Shown: piece by piece, positions 9,994-17,497 of the stretch | How positions within the stretch are numbered: position 1 is the stretch's first letter | Layout: every line of letters begins with the position of its first letter | Origin: Roseiarcus sp963779095 | GTDB lineage: Bacteria; Pseudomonadota; Alphaproteobacteria; Rhizobiales; Beijerinckiaceae | Reading direction: 5' to 3' | DNA length: 64,000 nucleotides | NCBI GenBank assembly: GCA_963779095.1 | Contig: CAVZWU010000013.1 | Coordinates: 124,001-188,000 of the forward strand | Made by a program: the position numbers and the translations under genes | The notes under the pieces: model-generated | Databases searched by the model: none | What the model saw: the letters and a program-made list of their open reading frames with translations, nothing else | Told to the model about the DNA's origin: nothing

Positions 9994-11440
9994 CTATCCC
10001 TTCGGGGCCTGCAGATTTACCGCCGCGCCGTCGTCATCGCGGCGCATGTGGAACGCGATGAAACCAGGGTCTCGCCGCCTCGAGTTGATCTGCCACCCGG
10101 AATAGCGTCGCCTCGCCACCGAAAGGCGCGCTGAACATGACGCCGATCGGAATGTTGGCCTGAGACCAGGAGAGGGGTTGAACACTTGAGTGAAAGGCAT
10201 GAACGCGACGAGTTCGCGGCGGTATGCCTCCAGGTCATGATTATCTGTGCGAAGCACGCCCAAAGGCGGCGTCGCCAATGTCGGGCTCACCACCAGATCG
10301 TAGGCCCTGTGAAACTCGGCCATTCGCCGGCCCTGTCTATGCACGCTCGCCTGGGCGGCCGGATAGGCCTCAACGTCGAGAGTCGATGCAATTCGACCGC
10401 GCTCCAGGTGACCCGATCGACGTCCTCGGCGGATACCGGACGCCCAGCTTCGGAGGCGCGCCGCTTAAGCGAAAGCGACACGTTGGCCGCAACCAGCACC
10501 CACATCGCATGGCTCAGCTCATCCCAATCCCCGGAAGGCTGCGCTTCCTCGATCGTGTGCCCGAGACTTTCCATAAGGCGTCCCGCGTCCTGCAAGGCGC
10601 TCTCGCATTCGGAAGCGACCGCTGCGCCCGACAGCGGCCTTCTCTGCAGCGCGATCCTGAGAGGGCCGGTGGAGTGGAGACTTCCTGAAGATAAGGGCGT
10701 TCCGGATGCTGAACCTGATAAGGGTCGCCATCCGCCGGCCCCTGGATGGCGTCGAGCATGGCGGCGCTGTCGCGCACCGAACGAGACAGGACGTGATGGA
10801 CGGAGCGGCCGCCCCAGCCCTCTCCGACCAGGGGCCCAGAGGGCGTGCGCGCGCGTGTCGGTTTCAGTCCGAACAGCCCACAACAGGAGGCGGGAATGCG
10901 GATCGAGCCCCCGCCGTCGCTGCCATGCGCAAGTGGGACGATGCCCCTGGCCACGGCCGCCGCAGCGCCCCCGGAGGACCCGCCGGCAATAAGCGCAGGG
11001 TCCCAGGGATTACGGGTGGCTCCCGGCAGGCTGGTCTCGGTCGATGGCGCGAGCCCTAGCTCTGGGGTCGTCGTTTTGCCGAATATGATGACGCCCGCCT
11101 TTTTGAAGCGTTCGACCAGCGTGGTGTCGCTTGTCGCAGGAGGCGCATCGACGAAAAACCGCGAGCCCTGAGTGGTCCTTGCGCCGTTCAGCATCGCCGA
11201 AACGTCTTTGAGAAGGAAAGGGACGCCCGCAAAAGGGGCGGACGGGTCCATGCGAGATATCGCCGCGAAACCCAGGTCATAGAGCTTCTGCGATAGCGCG
11301 TTCAGATGTGGGTTGACGGCTTCCGCTGCGCCGATCGCCGCTTCGAGGGCCTCTCGAGCTGAGATCCTGCGACCGCGGATGAACTCGGCCATTCCGAGCG
11401 CGTCGCATTCTCTATATTCTGCGAAGCCGCCCAAGTTCAC
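9994..11440 (-). pseudogene. Amidase (amidase signature family), multiply frameshifted
   Basis: The N-terminal 250 residues are in one frame and show the amidase signature fold: FLLKDVSAM holds the catalytic lysine, and SGGAAAAVARGIVPLAHGSDG with GSIRIPASCCGLFGLKP holds the cis-serine and nucleophile serine region. The frame then changes near 10660, again near 10330, and again near 10150. After these breaks recognisable pieces continue (ALQDAGRLMESLGHTIEE, YDLVVSPTLATPPLG, IPIGVMFSAPFGGEATLFRVA). Enzymes of this family hydrolyse amides or transamidate. With at least three indels, and lying next to a decayed IS, it may be genuinely dead, although the window has many single-base breaks elsewhere. 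Confidence 0.8.
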
Positions 11441-11547
11441 GTCTCCGATCGTGTCGCGCCGCCACTAGCAGGTCGTTGAAAAAGTCTCTGGCCGGCGGAA
11501 TCGTGATGTGATTCTTTCGTCTTGGCGCTTTGACGGAGACGAACGGG

Positions 11548-12682
11548 ATGCGGGGCGGGGACGAACGGTCGGGGTCGCTATTCAGTTACGTCGATCTCGA
11601 AGCGCGAGTTGGCGAGGACCATCCGCTTCGGATCATCGGCGGAGTTGTGAACGAGGGGCTGGCGGCGCTTTCGGGCGAGTTCTCGGAGTTGTAATCGCGG
11701 AGCGGCCGTCCTTCGATCCCACCTGAGAAGCTGCTGCGGGCGATGCTGTTGCAGGCGTTCTATTCGATCCGCTCAGAGCGGCAGTTGATGGAGCGGCTGG
11801 AGTTCGACCTGCTGTTTCGCTGGTTTGTCGGTCTCGGCGTTGATGATGCGGCCTGGGATCACTCGACGTTTTCGAAGAACCGCGAGCGGCTTCTGGAGGG
11901 CGACATCGCCGCCAAGCTGTTGACCGCGGTGCTAGCGTAGCCGCGAGTGAAACGGCTGCTCAGCACGGACCATTTTTCGGTTGACGGCACGCTGATCGAG
12001 GCTTGGGCGTCAATGAGGCTTGGGCGTCAATGAAGAGTTTCCGACCGAAGAGCCTGTCCTCGGGCGAAGACCCGAGGAACGGTTCGGACGAACCGCCGAC
12101 GGCGGACGGCGGGCGGAATCGCGAAGTGGATTTCCATGGCCAGAAGCGCTCCAACGAGACGCATGCTTCGACGACCGATCCGGAAGCGCGGCTGGATCGC
12201 AAGGGACCGGGCAAGGAGCCAAGCTTTGCTTCATGGGACATGCGCTGATGGAGAACCGCAACGGCCTCGTTGTCGACGCCTGCTTGACCGAGGCCAACGG
12301 CCATGCCGAGCGGATCGCCGCGCTGCACATGATCGAGCCGCGCGCCGATCGGCGGCGACCCATCACGCTCGGCGCCGACAAAGCCTATGACGCCGAGGAC
12401 TTCGTCAATGAACTGCGCTCGATGAACGCGACGCCTCACGTCGCGCAGAATGCCAATGGGCGTTCCTCGGCGATTGACGGCCGCACGACGCGACACGCGG
12501 GCTACGCCGTGAGCCAACGCATCCGCAAACGGATCGAGGAGGCCTTCGGCTGGATCAAGACCATCGCCGGCCAGGAGCGAACCAAGTTCCGTGGTCGCGA
12601 GCGTGTCGGATGGGCCTTCACCTTCGCAGCCGCCCCCTACAATCTGGCGCGGTTGCCGAAGCTGCTGGAGGCCTCCTCGTGA
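11548..12682 (+). pseudogene. IS5-like (DUF772/DDE) transposase, inactivated
   Basis: The conceptual protein starts at the ATG at 11548 (LFSYVDLEARVGEDHPLR) and continues through EKLLRAMLLQAFYSIRSERQ, WDHSTFSKNRERLLEGD, FSVDGTLIEAWAS, TLGADKAYDAEDF and RIRKRIEEAFGWIKT, which hold the DDE residues. Four lesions break it. There is an in-frame TAA at about 11692 and an in-frame TAG at about 11938; both sit where a tyrosine or glutamine would be expected. A 17-bp tandem duplication lies at about 11997-12030, and a one-base loss near 12215. Nonsense codons cannot be explained by indel errors alone, so this is a true pseudogene. It overlaps the next gene by GTGA. Confidence 0.85.
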
Positions 12683-13020
12683 AGGTTCCGGCGAACTGCC
12701 GACTGATCGGCCGCTGGAGGATCGTGGAGGCCGACCCCTGGGACCGGGCTCACCTCGATCTCTGCGGCCCGACGAGGCTGACGATCACCGCGCAAGGCGG
12801 CGAAATCGCCTTCGGCGCCTTGCAGGCCGGCCTCCAAGGCGAATCCGCGCGCGACTCCATTGGCTTTCACTGGGCCGGCTGCGAGGAAGGCGACGAGGTC
12901 GATGGCGAAGGAACCGCCGAACTTCTCGACGACCGCGCCCTCGAGATCGAGTTCGAGTACCGAAACGGCGACGAAGCCGTCCTCAAAGCGAAACGGGACC
13001 CTTCTTCAACAGCCTGCTAG
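12679..13020 (+). CDS. Small acidic hypothetical protein, IS passenger
   Basis: A 113-residue protein starting at the GTG at 12679, which overlaps the transposase TGA (GTGA). It opens VKVPANCRLIGRWRIVEADPWDRAHLD and ends EFEYRNGDEAVLKAKRD. It has many acidic residues and tryptophans and no membrane segment. From memory, similar small proteins are found downstream of IS5-like transposases in alphaproteobacteria, so I take it as a passenger or accessory gene of the IS. Its reading frame is intact although the transposase is dead. Its stop codon TAG lies inside the terminal CTAG of the element. Function unknown. Confidence 0.7.
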   Translation: MKVPANCRLIGRWRIVEADPWDRAHLDLCGPTRLTITAQGGEIAFGALQAGLQGESARDSIGFHWAGCEEGDEVDGEGTAELLDDRALEIEFEYRNGDEAVLKAKRDPSSTAC

Positions 13021-13410
13021 TGAACCTCCGCATCTCACCACAGAGATGAACGGGGGGCCCAAGGGTGCCGGAGGCGCCCCATGGCGCTCCGATCGAAATC
13101 GTTATGAGCACGGTTTCGATCGTCACGGTCGAGCAGGGCGTTTCACCGCCCACGACGATACGCGTCTCTGTTGGCTCCATGGCGATCGCCCGCGTTGGCC
13201 CGAGGCCGCGTGCGCAATTTTTCAGGGCTTCGGGCAACGCGTTGACCAGACGACAACGAGGGTATCGCTGATTCGCATGGCCCCACCGACGGAGCCTGAT
13301 CGCCCCGTCGTAGGCAATTTCCGTCATCGCCGTTTCGACGGCGGGCGCAAGCTACCCTCGCGTGCTGATAAACGAGGATCGGCGATAGCGCCTCCGATCG
13401 GCGGCGCGCG
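13021..13410. other. Intergenic region right of the IS
   Basis: About 390 bp between the IS end and the yidB-like gene. Open frames exist on both strands (for example 12983-13327 on the minus strand), but none has a recognisable domain or a ribosome binding site and they overlap the IS end. I see no supported gene here. Confidence 0.5.
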
Positions 13411-13872
13411 CTACCTCTCGAGATCGGCTAGCGTCGGCATCCGGCCGTTCGGCGTCATATGATTGATGATCTGGGGCAATACCGTCGCAAGCTGGTTCAG
13501 CAGCTCTTGTTGGCTCATGCCGGTGCGCTGCGAAAGCTCGGCAAGAACATTCTGGCCGAGCGCCGAACCGAGCTGTCCGGGGGGAACCGGCTCGTTCGGC
13601 CCGTGGCCGACCCAGGAATTGACCTGCGGCGCCACTCCGCCTGCGCTGAGCTTGCCGATGAGGTCCGTGAGGCCGCCGAGAATGCTGCCGGCCGATGCAT
13701 TTGTCGGCACGGGCTCCCCAGGCGACTGCGGGGGGGCGACCCGACCGGGCGCCGGCGCGGAGCTGCCGCCGAACATCTTGCCCAGGATCAGAGCGCCAAC
13801 CGCAACCGCGATCGGGGTCGCGAGATTGCCGCCGGGCACTGCGTTCTTCATTGCATCGTCAAACGAAGCCAT
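13411..13872 (-). CDS. YidB family protein (DUF937)
   Basis: A 153-residue protein of the YidB/DUF937 family, whose role is unknown. The start is set at the ATG at 13872 (MASFDDAMKNAVPG) because a strong GGAGGAG lies 6 nt upstream; a TTG 15 bp upstream is less likely. A glycine/alanine-rich helix (ATPIAVAVGALILGKMFGG) is followed by a proline-rich linker. The C-terminal domain carries the family features SILGGLTDLIGKLSAGG, VNSWVGHGPNEPV and LGQNVLAELSQRTGMSQQELL. The tandem W-x-G-x-G-PN-x-P pattern is typical. It is divergent from the GlsB-like gene. Confidence 0.85.
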   Translation of the reverse strand: MASFDDAMKNAVPGGNLATPIAVAVGALILGKMFGGSSAPAPGRVAPPQSPGEPVPTNASAGSILGGLTDLIGKLSAGGVAPQVNSWVGHGPNEPVPPGQLGSALGQNVLAELSQRTGMSQQELLNQLATVLPQIINHMTPNGRMPTLADLER

Positions 13873-13991
13873 CGCTGTCTCCTCCAAATAAATCCAGATC
13901 GAAAACGCCGCTCCTCAATAAAAAAGCTTAGCGCCACATTTCGAAGATATCACGACCAAGAATACCGGCTTGCGTTTTCCTCGTCCATACC

Positions 13992-14065
13992 GCACATTCC
14001 CGCGCAGGCGGGCGGCGCAAGGGAGGCTGCACATTCCCGCGCAGGCGGGCGGCGCAAGGGAGGCT
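13992..14065 (+). repeat. Perfect 37-bp tandem duplication including a ribosome binding site
   Basis: Two exact 37-bp copies at 13992-14028 and 14029-14065, beginning GCACATTCCCGCGCAGGCGG. Each copy ends with a GGGAGG Shine-Dalgarno-like sequence. The second copy supplies the ribosome binding site for the membrane protein starting at 14071 (8 nt spacing). Confidence 0.9.
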
Positions 14066-14070
14066 GCGAA

Positions 14071-14322
14071 ATGGGGATCATCGCCTGGATCATCTTCGGT
14101 TTGATCGCTGGGTTCATCGCGAGCAAGATCGTCAACAAGACCGGCTCCGGAATCCTCATGGATATCGTGCTCGGCATCGTCGGCGCGATCGTGGGCGGTT
14201 TCATCGCCGCCGAAATCGTCGGCGCCGGCATCACCGGCTTCAACATCTGGAGCTTGGTTGTCGCGGTGATCGGGGCGATCGTCGTGCTCTGGATCTATCA
14301 CGCGGTCGTAAGCCGCGCTTGA
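14071..14322 (+). CDS. GlsB/YeaQ/YmgE family stress response membrane protein
   Basis: An 83-residue, almost entirely hydrophobic protein with three predicted transmembrane helices: IIAWIIFGLIAGFIASKI, IVLGIVGAIVGGFIAAEI and IWSLVVAVIGAIVVLWIYHAV. The glycine-rich helices and length match the transglycosylase-associated/GlsB family, which is induced by general or glycopeptide stress; its molecular function is not known. The ATG at 14071 is preceded by the GGGAGG of the 37-bp tandem repeat. It converges on moaE. Confidence 0.9.
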   Translation: MGIIAWIIFGLIAGFIASKIVNKTGSGILMDIVLGIVGAIVGGFIAAEIVGAGITGFNIWSLVVAVIGAIVVLWIYHAVVSRA

Positions 14323-14333
14323 AGTCGGCGGAC

Positions 14334-14795
14334 TCAGTCGGTCGCGCTCCAGCGCGCCGCGGACCGGTCGTCCTCCCGCTTCGCTTCGATCCACTCCGCG
14401 GCGTCGCCGTCTTGACCGATCTCCCGCTTCCAGAACGGCGCCCGGGTCTTGAGGTAGTCCATCAGCATCTCGGCCGCCGCGAAGGCTGGGCCGCGATGAT
14501 TCGCCGCGACGGCGACGAGCACAATGCGGCCGCCCGGCGCAATACGGCCGTAGCGGTGGATTACGGTCGCCCCGATGAGCGGCCAGCGCGCCTCGGCCTC
14601 CCGCGCCACGCGGACGATCTCATCCTCCGCCATGCCCGGATAATGCTCGAGTTCGAGCGCGGCGAGCGATCCGCCCTCGTCGCGGCAATAGCCGACAAAG
14701 CTCACCACCGCGCCGACATCCGTTCGCTCGCGCGCGAGCGCCTCGGCCTCCGCTCCGGGGTCGAAGTCGTCCCTTTGCACGCGGACGCTCGCCAT
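14334..14795 (-). CDS. moaE: Molybdopterin synthase catalytic subunit MoaE
   Basis: The large subunit of molybdopterin synthase, which inserts dithiolene sulfur into precursor Z with MoaD as sulfur donor. The 153-residue protein starts at the ATG at 14795 (MASVRVQRDDFDPGAEAEAL). It carries the conserved VGAVVSFVGYCRD, LELEHYPGMAEDEI, VIHRYGRIAPGGRIVLVAVAANHRGPAF and the C-terminal KTRAPFWKRE with active-site lysines. It follows moaD by about 5 bp on the same strand, which supports a MoaD/MoaE operon. Confidence 0.93.
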   Translation of the reverse strand: MASVRVQRDDFDPGAEAEALARERTDVGAVVSFVGYCRDEGGSLAALELEHYPGMAEDEIVRVAREAEARWPLIGATVIHRYGRIAPGGRIVLVAVAANHRGPAFAAAEMLMDYLKTRAPFWKREIGQDGDAAEWIEAKREDDRSAARWSATD

Positions 14796-14800
14796 TGTTT

Positions 14801-15076
14801 TCAGCCGCCGGTCATTGGAGGGAAGAACGCCACTTCCTTCGCGCCCGCAATCGGAGCGTCGCTGCGGGCGTGAACCCGATCGAGCGCGACGCGAACGGCT
14901 GCCGGCTTGTCGAACGCGCGGGCGTAGCTCTCGCCGCGCTCCGAAAGCCAAGCGACAAGGTCGCCGACCGTCGTAACTGATCGGGGCGGATCGAGCTCTT
15001 CCTCCGCCCTGCCAACCCGCTCGCGCACCCAAGCGAAATAAAGCGCCTTCACTTTTGCCTCAGTCGCCCCCGACAT
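14801..15076 (-). CDS. moaD: Molybdopterin synthase sulfur carrier subunit MoaD
   Basis: A 91-residue ubiquitin-fold sulfur carrier. The decisive feature is the C-terminal Gly-Gly (FFPPMTGG) that is thiocarboxylated and inserts into MoaE. The N-terminus VKALYFAWVRERVGRAEEEL matches the family. The gene start overlaps the end of pgsA by 17 bp, and moaE follows directly, so pgsA-moaD-moaE form an operon. This order is common in alphaproteobacteria. Confidence 0.92.
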   Translation of the reverse strand: MSGATEAKVKALYFAWVRERVGRAEEELDPPRSVTTVGDLVAWLSERGESYARAFDKPAAVRVALDRVHARSDAPIAGAKEVAFFPPMTGG

Positions 15077-15740
15077 TGTCGTAGCTCGCCTTCATATAGT
15101 CCCAGCCGGTGTAAAGCGTCAGGATGGCGGCGATCCACAAAAGCACAATCCCGGTTGCAATCGAACCCGGCAGCACCGCTTCCCCGGCCGGGCCGGCGAT
15201 CAGGAAGGCCAGGGCGGAGAATTGTGCGGCGGTCTTCCATTTTGCGACCGCCGTAACCGGCAGCGCAACTCTGAGCTCCGCCAGATATTCGCGCAGGCCC
15301 GAGACCAAGATCTCCCGGCAAAGGATGACGATCGCCGCGCAAAGCGTCAAGCCGGAGATCGTCTGGCTGGCCGCCAACATCAATATGGCAGCCGAAACGA
15401 GAAGCTTGTCGGCGATCGGGTCCAGCATTCTTCCCAGCGATGACTGTTGCGACCACGCGCGCGCCAGATAGCCATCGAAAAAATCGCTGATTCCGGCGGC
15501 GATAAAGATCGCCAGGGCCGTCCACCGCGCCCATGGCTCTTGCGGCCAGAACAAGAAGCCGGCGACAAGCGGAACCGCCGCAACTCGCGCGTAGGTCAGA
15601 ATATTGGGCAGAGACCAGTTGCGGCCGAGCTGCCGAGCGGTCGAGGAGGCCATTTGCAGCGCAAGAGACATCCTGCCAGTTCGCTCGTCAATAGCGTCGG
15701 CGCGGCGAGCGCGGCGCGACCGGCCAGCGGGCGCCGACAA
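15060..15740 (-). CDS. pgsA: CDP-diacylglycerol--glycerol-3-phosphate 3-phosphatidyltransferase PgsA
   Basis: This membrane enzyme makes phosphatidylglycerol phosphate, the committed step to phosphatidylglycerol and cardiolipin. The CDP-alcohol phosphotransferase motif DG(x)2AR(x)8G(x)3D(x)3D is complete: DFFDGYLAR, then LGRMLDPIADK. Hydrophobic helices flank it. The amino end LPNILTYARVAAVPLV is diagnostic. Several in-frame starts exist; the one at 15740 gives 226 residues, while ATGs 23 and 29 codons downstream (MSLALQ, MASSTARQ) give a more usual length. The last 17 bp overlap moaD. Confidence 0.92.
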   Translation of the reverse strand: MSAPAGRSRRARRADAIDERTGRMSLALQMASSTARQLGRNWSLPNILTYARVAAVPLVAGFLFWPQEPWARWTALAIFIAAGISDFFDGYLARAWSQQSSLGRMLDPIADKLLVSAAILMLAASQTISGLTLCAAIVILCREILVSGLREYLAELRVALPVTAVAKWKTAAQFSALAFLIAGPAGEAVLPGSIATGIVLLWIAAILTLYTGWDYMKASYDNVGGD

Positions 15741-15833
15741 AGCTGGGGACGATCGCGCGCGAAGGGACCCTTGGCCGCTTAATTTCGTCTAACGATTAAA
15801 GACCTCACTGTCTCGCCCAGGACCTCGCGCCTC

Positions 15834-16463
15834 ATGTCCAACGTTCACGTCGTCAGCCATCCGCTGGTGCAGCACAAGCTGACCCTTATGCGTGACAAGA
15901 CCGTCTCGACCAAGGGCTTCCGGCAGCTCATGAACGAGATTGGGATGCTGCTGGCCTACGAGGTCACGCGCGATCTGCCGCTCGAGATGGTGGAAGTGGA
16001 GACGCCGCTCGCCACGACCAGGGCGCCCACCATTGCCGGAAAAAAGCTGGTGTTCGCGCCGATCTTGCGCGCGGGCGTCGGATTTCTCGACGGGATGCTC
16101 AATCTCGTTCCGAGCGCGCGCGTCGCCCATATCGGGCTCTATCGCGATCCTCATACGCTTGAAGCGGTAGAATATTACTTCAAGGCCCCCGCCGACGTGG
16201 CCGACCGGCTGGTCGTCGTAATGGACCCGATGCTCGCGACCGCCAATTCTGCAGTCGCGGCGATCGACCGCCTCAAGCGGCGCGGGGTGAAGGACATCCG
16301 CTTCGTCTGTCTTCTCGCGGCGCCCGAGGGGATAGAACGGCTGACCAAGGCGCATCCCGACGTGGAAGTCTGGACCGCGGCGGTCGACGAACGGCTCAAT
16401 GAGCACGGCTACATCATTCCCGGCCTGGGCGATGCGGGCGACCGCATGTTTGGCACGAAATAG
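15834..16463 (+). CDS. upp: Uracil phosphoribosyltransferase
   Basis: Pyrimidine salvage enzyme converting uracil and PRPP to UMP. The 209-residue length is normal. The PRPP-binding segment VVVMDPMLATANS spans residues 127-139. The uracil-binding C-terminus is YIIPGLGDAGDRMFGTK. The N-terminal VVSHPLVQHKLTLMRDK and FAPILRAGVGFLDGM are conserved. It is monocistronic as far as can be seen, with pgsA divergent 94 bp upstream. Confidence 0.95.
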   Translation: MSNVHVVSHPLVQHKLTLMRDKTVSTKGFRQLMNEIGMLLAYEVTRDLPLEMVEVETPLATTRAPTIAGKKLVFAPILRAGVGFLDGMLNLVPSARVAHIGLYRDPHTLEAVEYYFKAPADVADRLVVVMDPMLATANSAVAAIDRLKRRGVKDIRFVCLLAAPEGIERLTKAHPDVEVWTAAVDERLNEHGYIIPGLGDAGDRMFGTK

Positions 16464-16539
16464 AGGCGCGTCTAGCGTCTGCGCCCCCGATCGGCCTGCC
16501 AGCGAATCCGGAGGTCGGACCCGGACAAGAAGTCACGTC

Positions 16540-16947
16540 TTACTTGCGTCGGCGGCGCTGTTGGCCAAGGCCCATCTGCTTCGCTAGGGCCGAGCGCGCC
16601 TTGGCGTAGGCGGGGGCGACCATGGGATAGTCGGACGGAAGACCCCACTTCTCCCGATACTCTTCGGGTGACAGGTTGTACTGAGTCCGCAAATGCCGCT
16701 TCAACGACTTGAACTTACGACCATCTTCCAAGCAAATAATGTAATCGCTGGTTATTGACTTCTTGGGTGGAACAGCAGGCTTGGCCGCTTCGACCACGAC
16801 TGGTTGCGCGCCAGTCGCGACCCGCACGATTGCTGCGTGAACGTCGCTGAGAAGCGACGGCAACTCGCTCGACGGCACTGAGTTGTTCGACACGTAAGCC
16901 GATACAATCTCGGCGGCGAGTTCAACGTGGTTGGTAGATTCGCTCAT
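16540..16947 (-). CDS. mucR: MucR/Ros family zinc-finger transcriptional regulator
   Basis: A 135-residue protein with the alphaproteobacterial MucR architecture: a variable N-terminal half (ELAAEIVSAYVSNNSVPSSELPSLL, the oligomerisation region) and a C-terminal prokaryotic zinc finger. The finger spans YIICLEDGRKFKSLKRHLRTQYNLSPEEYREKWGLP; one cysteine (C) and two histidine-type ligands are visible but the first cysteine pair is reduced, as in many MucR homologues. The basic tail is QQRRRRK. MucR proteins are H-NS-like global silencers of AT-rich targets controlling exopolysaccharide, motility and virulence; they usually repress their own promoter. A long 550-bp upstream region fits such autoregulation (inference). 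Confidence 0.92.
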   Translation of the reverse strand: MSESTNHVELAAEIVSAYVSNNSVPSSELPSLLSDVHAAIVRVATGAQPVVVEAAKPAVPPKKSITSDYIICLEDGRKFKSLKRHLRTQYNLSPEEYREKWGLPSDYPMVAPAYAKARSALAKQMGLGQQRRRRK

Positions 16948-17497
16948 TGTTGACGTTACTCCAGAAAGTTGGCTGCCGAGAGCGCCTTTTTCCTGTGATC
17001 AGCTTCGGGGCATTCGGCTTACCCGACCACGATGAGCATCCTCACCGGTTGTCGCCTATCGCGACTGGGCCAAATAGGCACATAGCCGAAAAGAAAACAT
17101 CGCACAAGATAAGATGTGATCACTTTAACTGGCTCGTCCATCGAGATCGGTCGAATACTCAAAAAGAGTCGGAGGCGGGATGCTCAATTTACACAAAAAA
17201 ATAACTTTCTTCACTTGACAGAGCGCCGTTAGCGTGCCGCAAACGCTTTCATCGAATCATCCCGAGCCATTTTCAAGGTTGCCAGGCGTCAAACCGAAGG
17301 CTCGGGAGTTCTCCCAACTCTAGGCCAGGGACAGTCGCGCACGTCATCCGCCGCGGCGATGGGCGTCTTTCACCTGCGGCGCTGCTTGGCGGACAATTAT
17401 CCAGCGCGAGAATATGGCGGTCGTGAGGATGTCATCGGCGCCAAAAGCGATTATATGCGCCCTGCCGGTCCAGTTGATCGGCTGTCCATGAGCGTCA
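16948..17497. other. Long intergenic region between mucR and the ABC exporter
   Basis: 550 bp separating two divergent genes. The middle (about 17090-17225) is visibly more AT-rich than the surroundings, with A/T runs such as CACAAAAAAATAACTTTCTT and a TTGACA box at 17215-17220 without a convincing -10 partner. MucR proteins prefer AT-rich, TA-step-containing targets, so autoregulatory sites could be here. I see no supported gene; the short frame at 17359-17616 is not convincing. Confidence 0.5.

Larger units (their letters stand above)
11465..13020 (+). mobile_element. Decayed IS5-like insertion sequence with passenger gene
   Basis: A 1.55-kb element bounded by CTAG at 11465-11468 and 13017-13020, consistent with the CTAG-type target of part of the IS5 family. 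The imperfect terminal inverted repeats read CAGGTCGTTGAAAAAG on the left (from 11469) and, as reverse complement, CAGGCTGTTGAAGAAG on the right (ending 13016). Inside are a broken DDE transposase and a short intact downstream gene. Family assignment rests on the transposase sequence and the ends; no search was possible. Confidence 0.8.

Noticed and set aside
11548..12682. In-frame TAA and TAG codons in the transposase as possible recoding
   Set aside because: There is also a 17-bp duplication and a one-base loss, so decay explains the stops; no recoding signal is visible.
12983..13327. 114-codon minus-strand open frame spanning the IS right border
   Set aside because: It crosses the IS end, has no ribosome site or domain, and is not credible as a gene.
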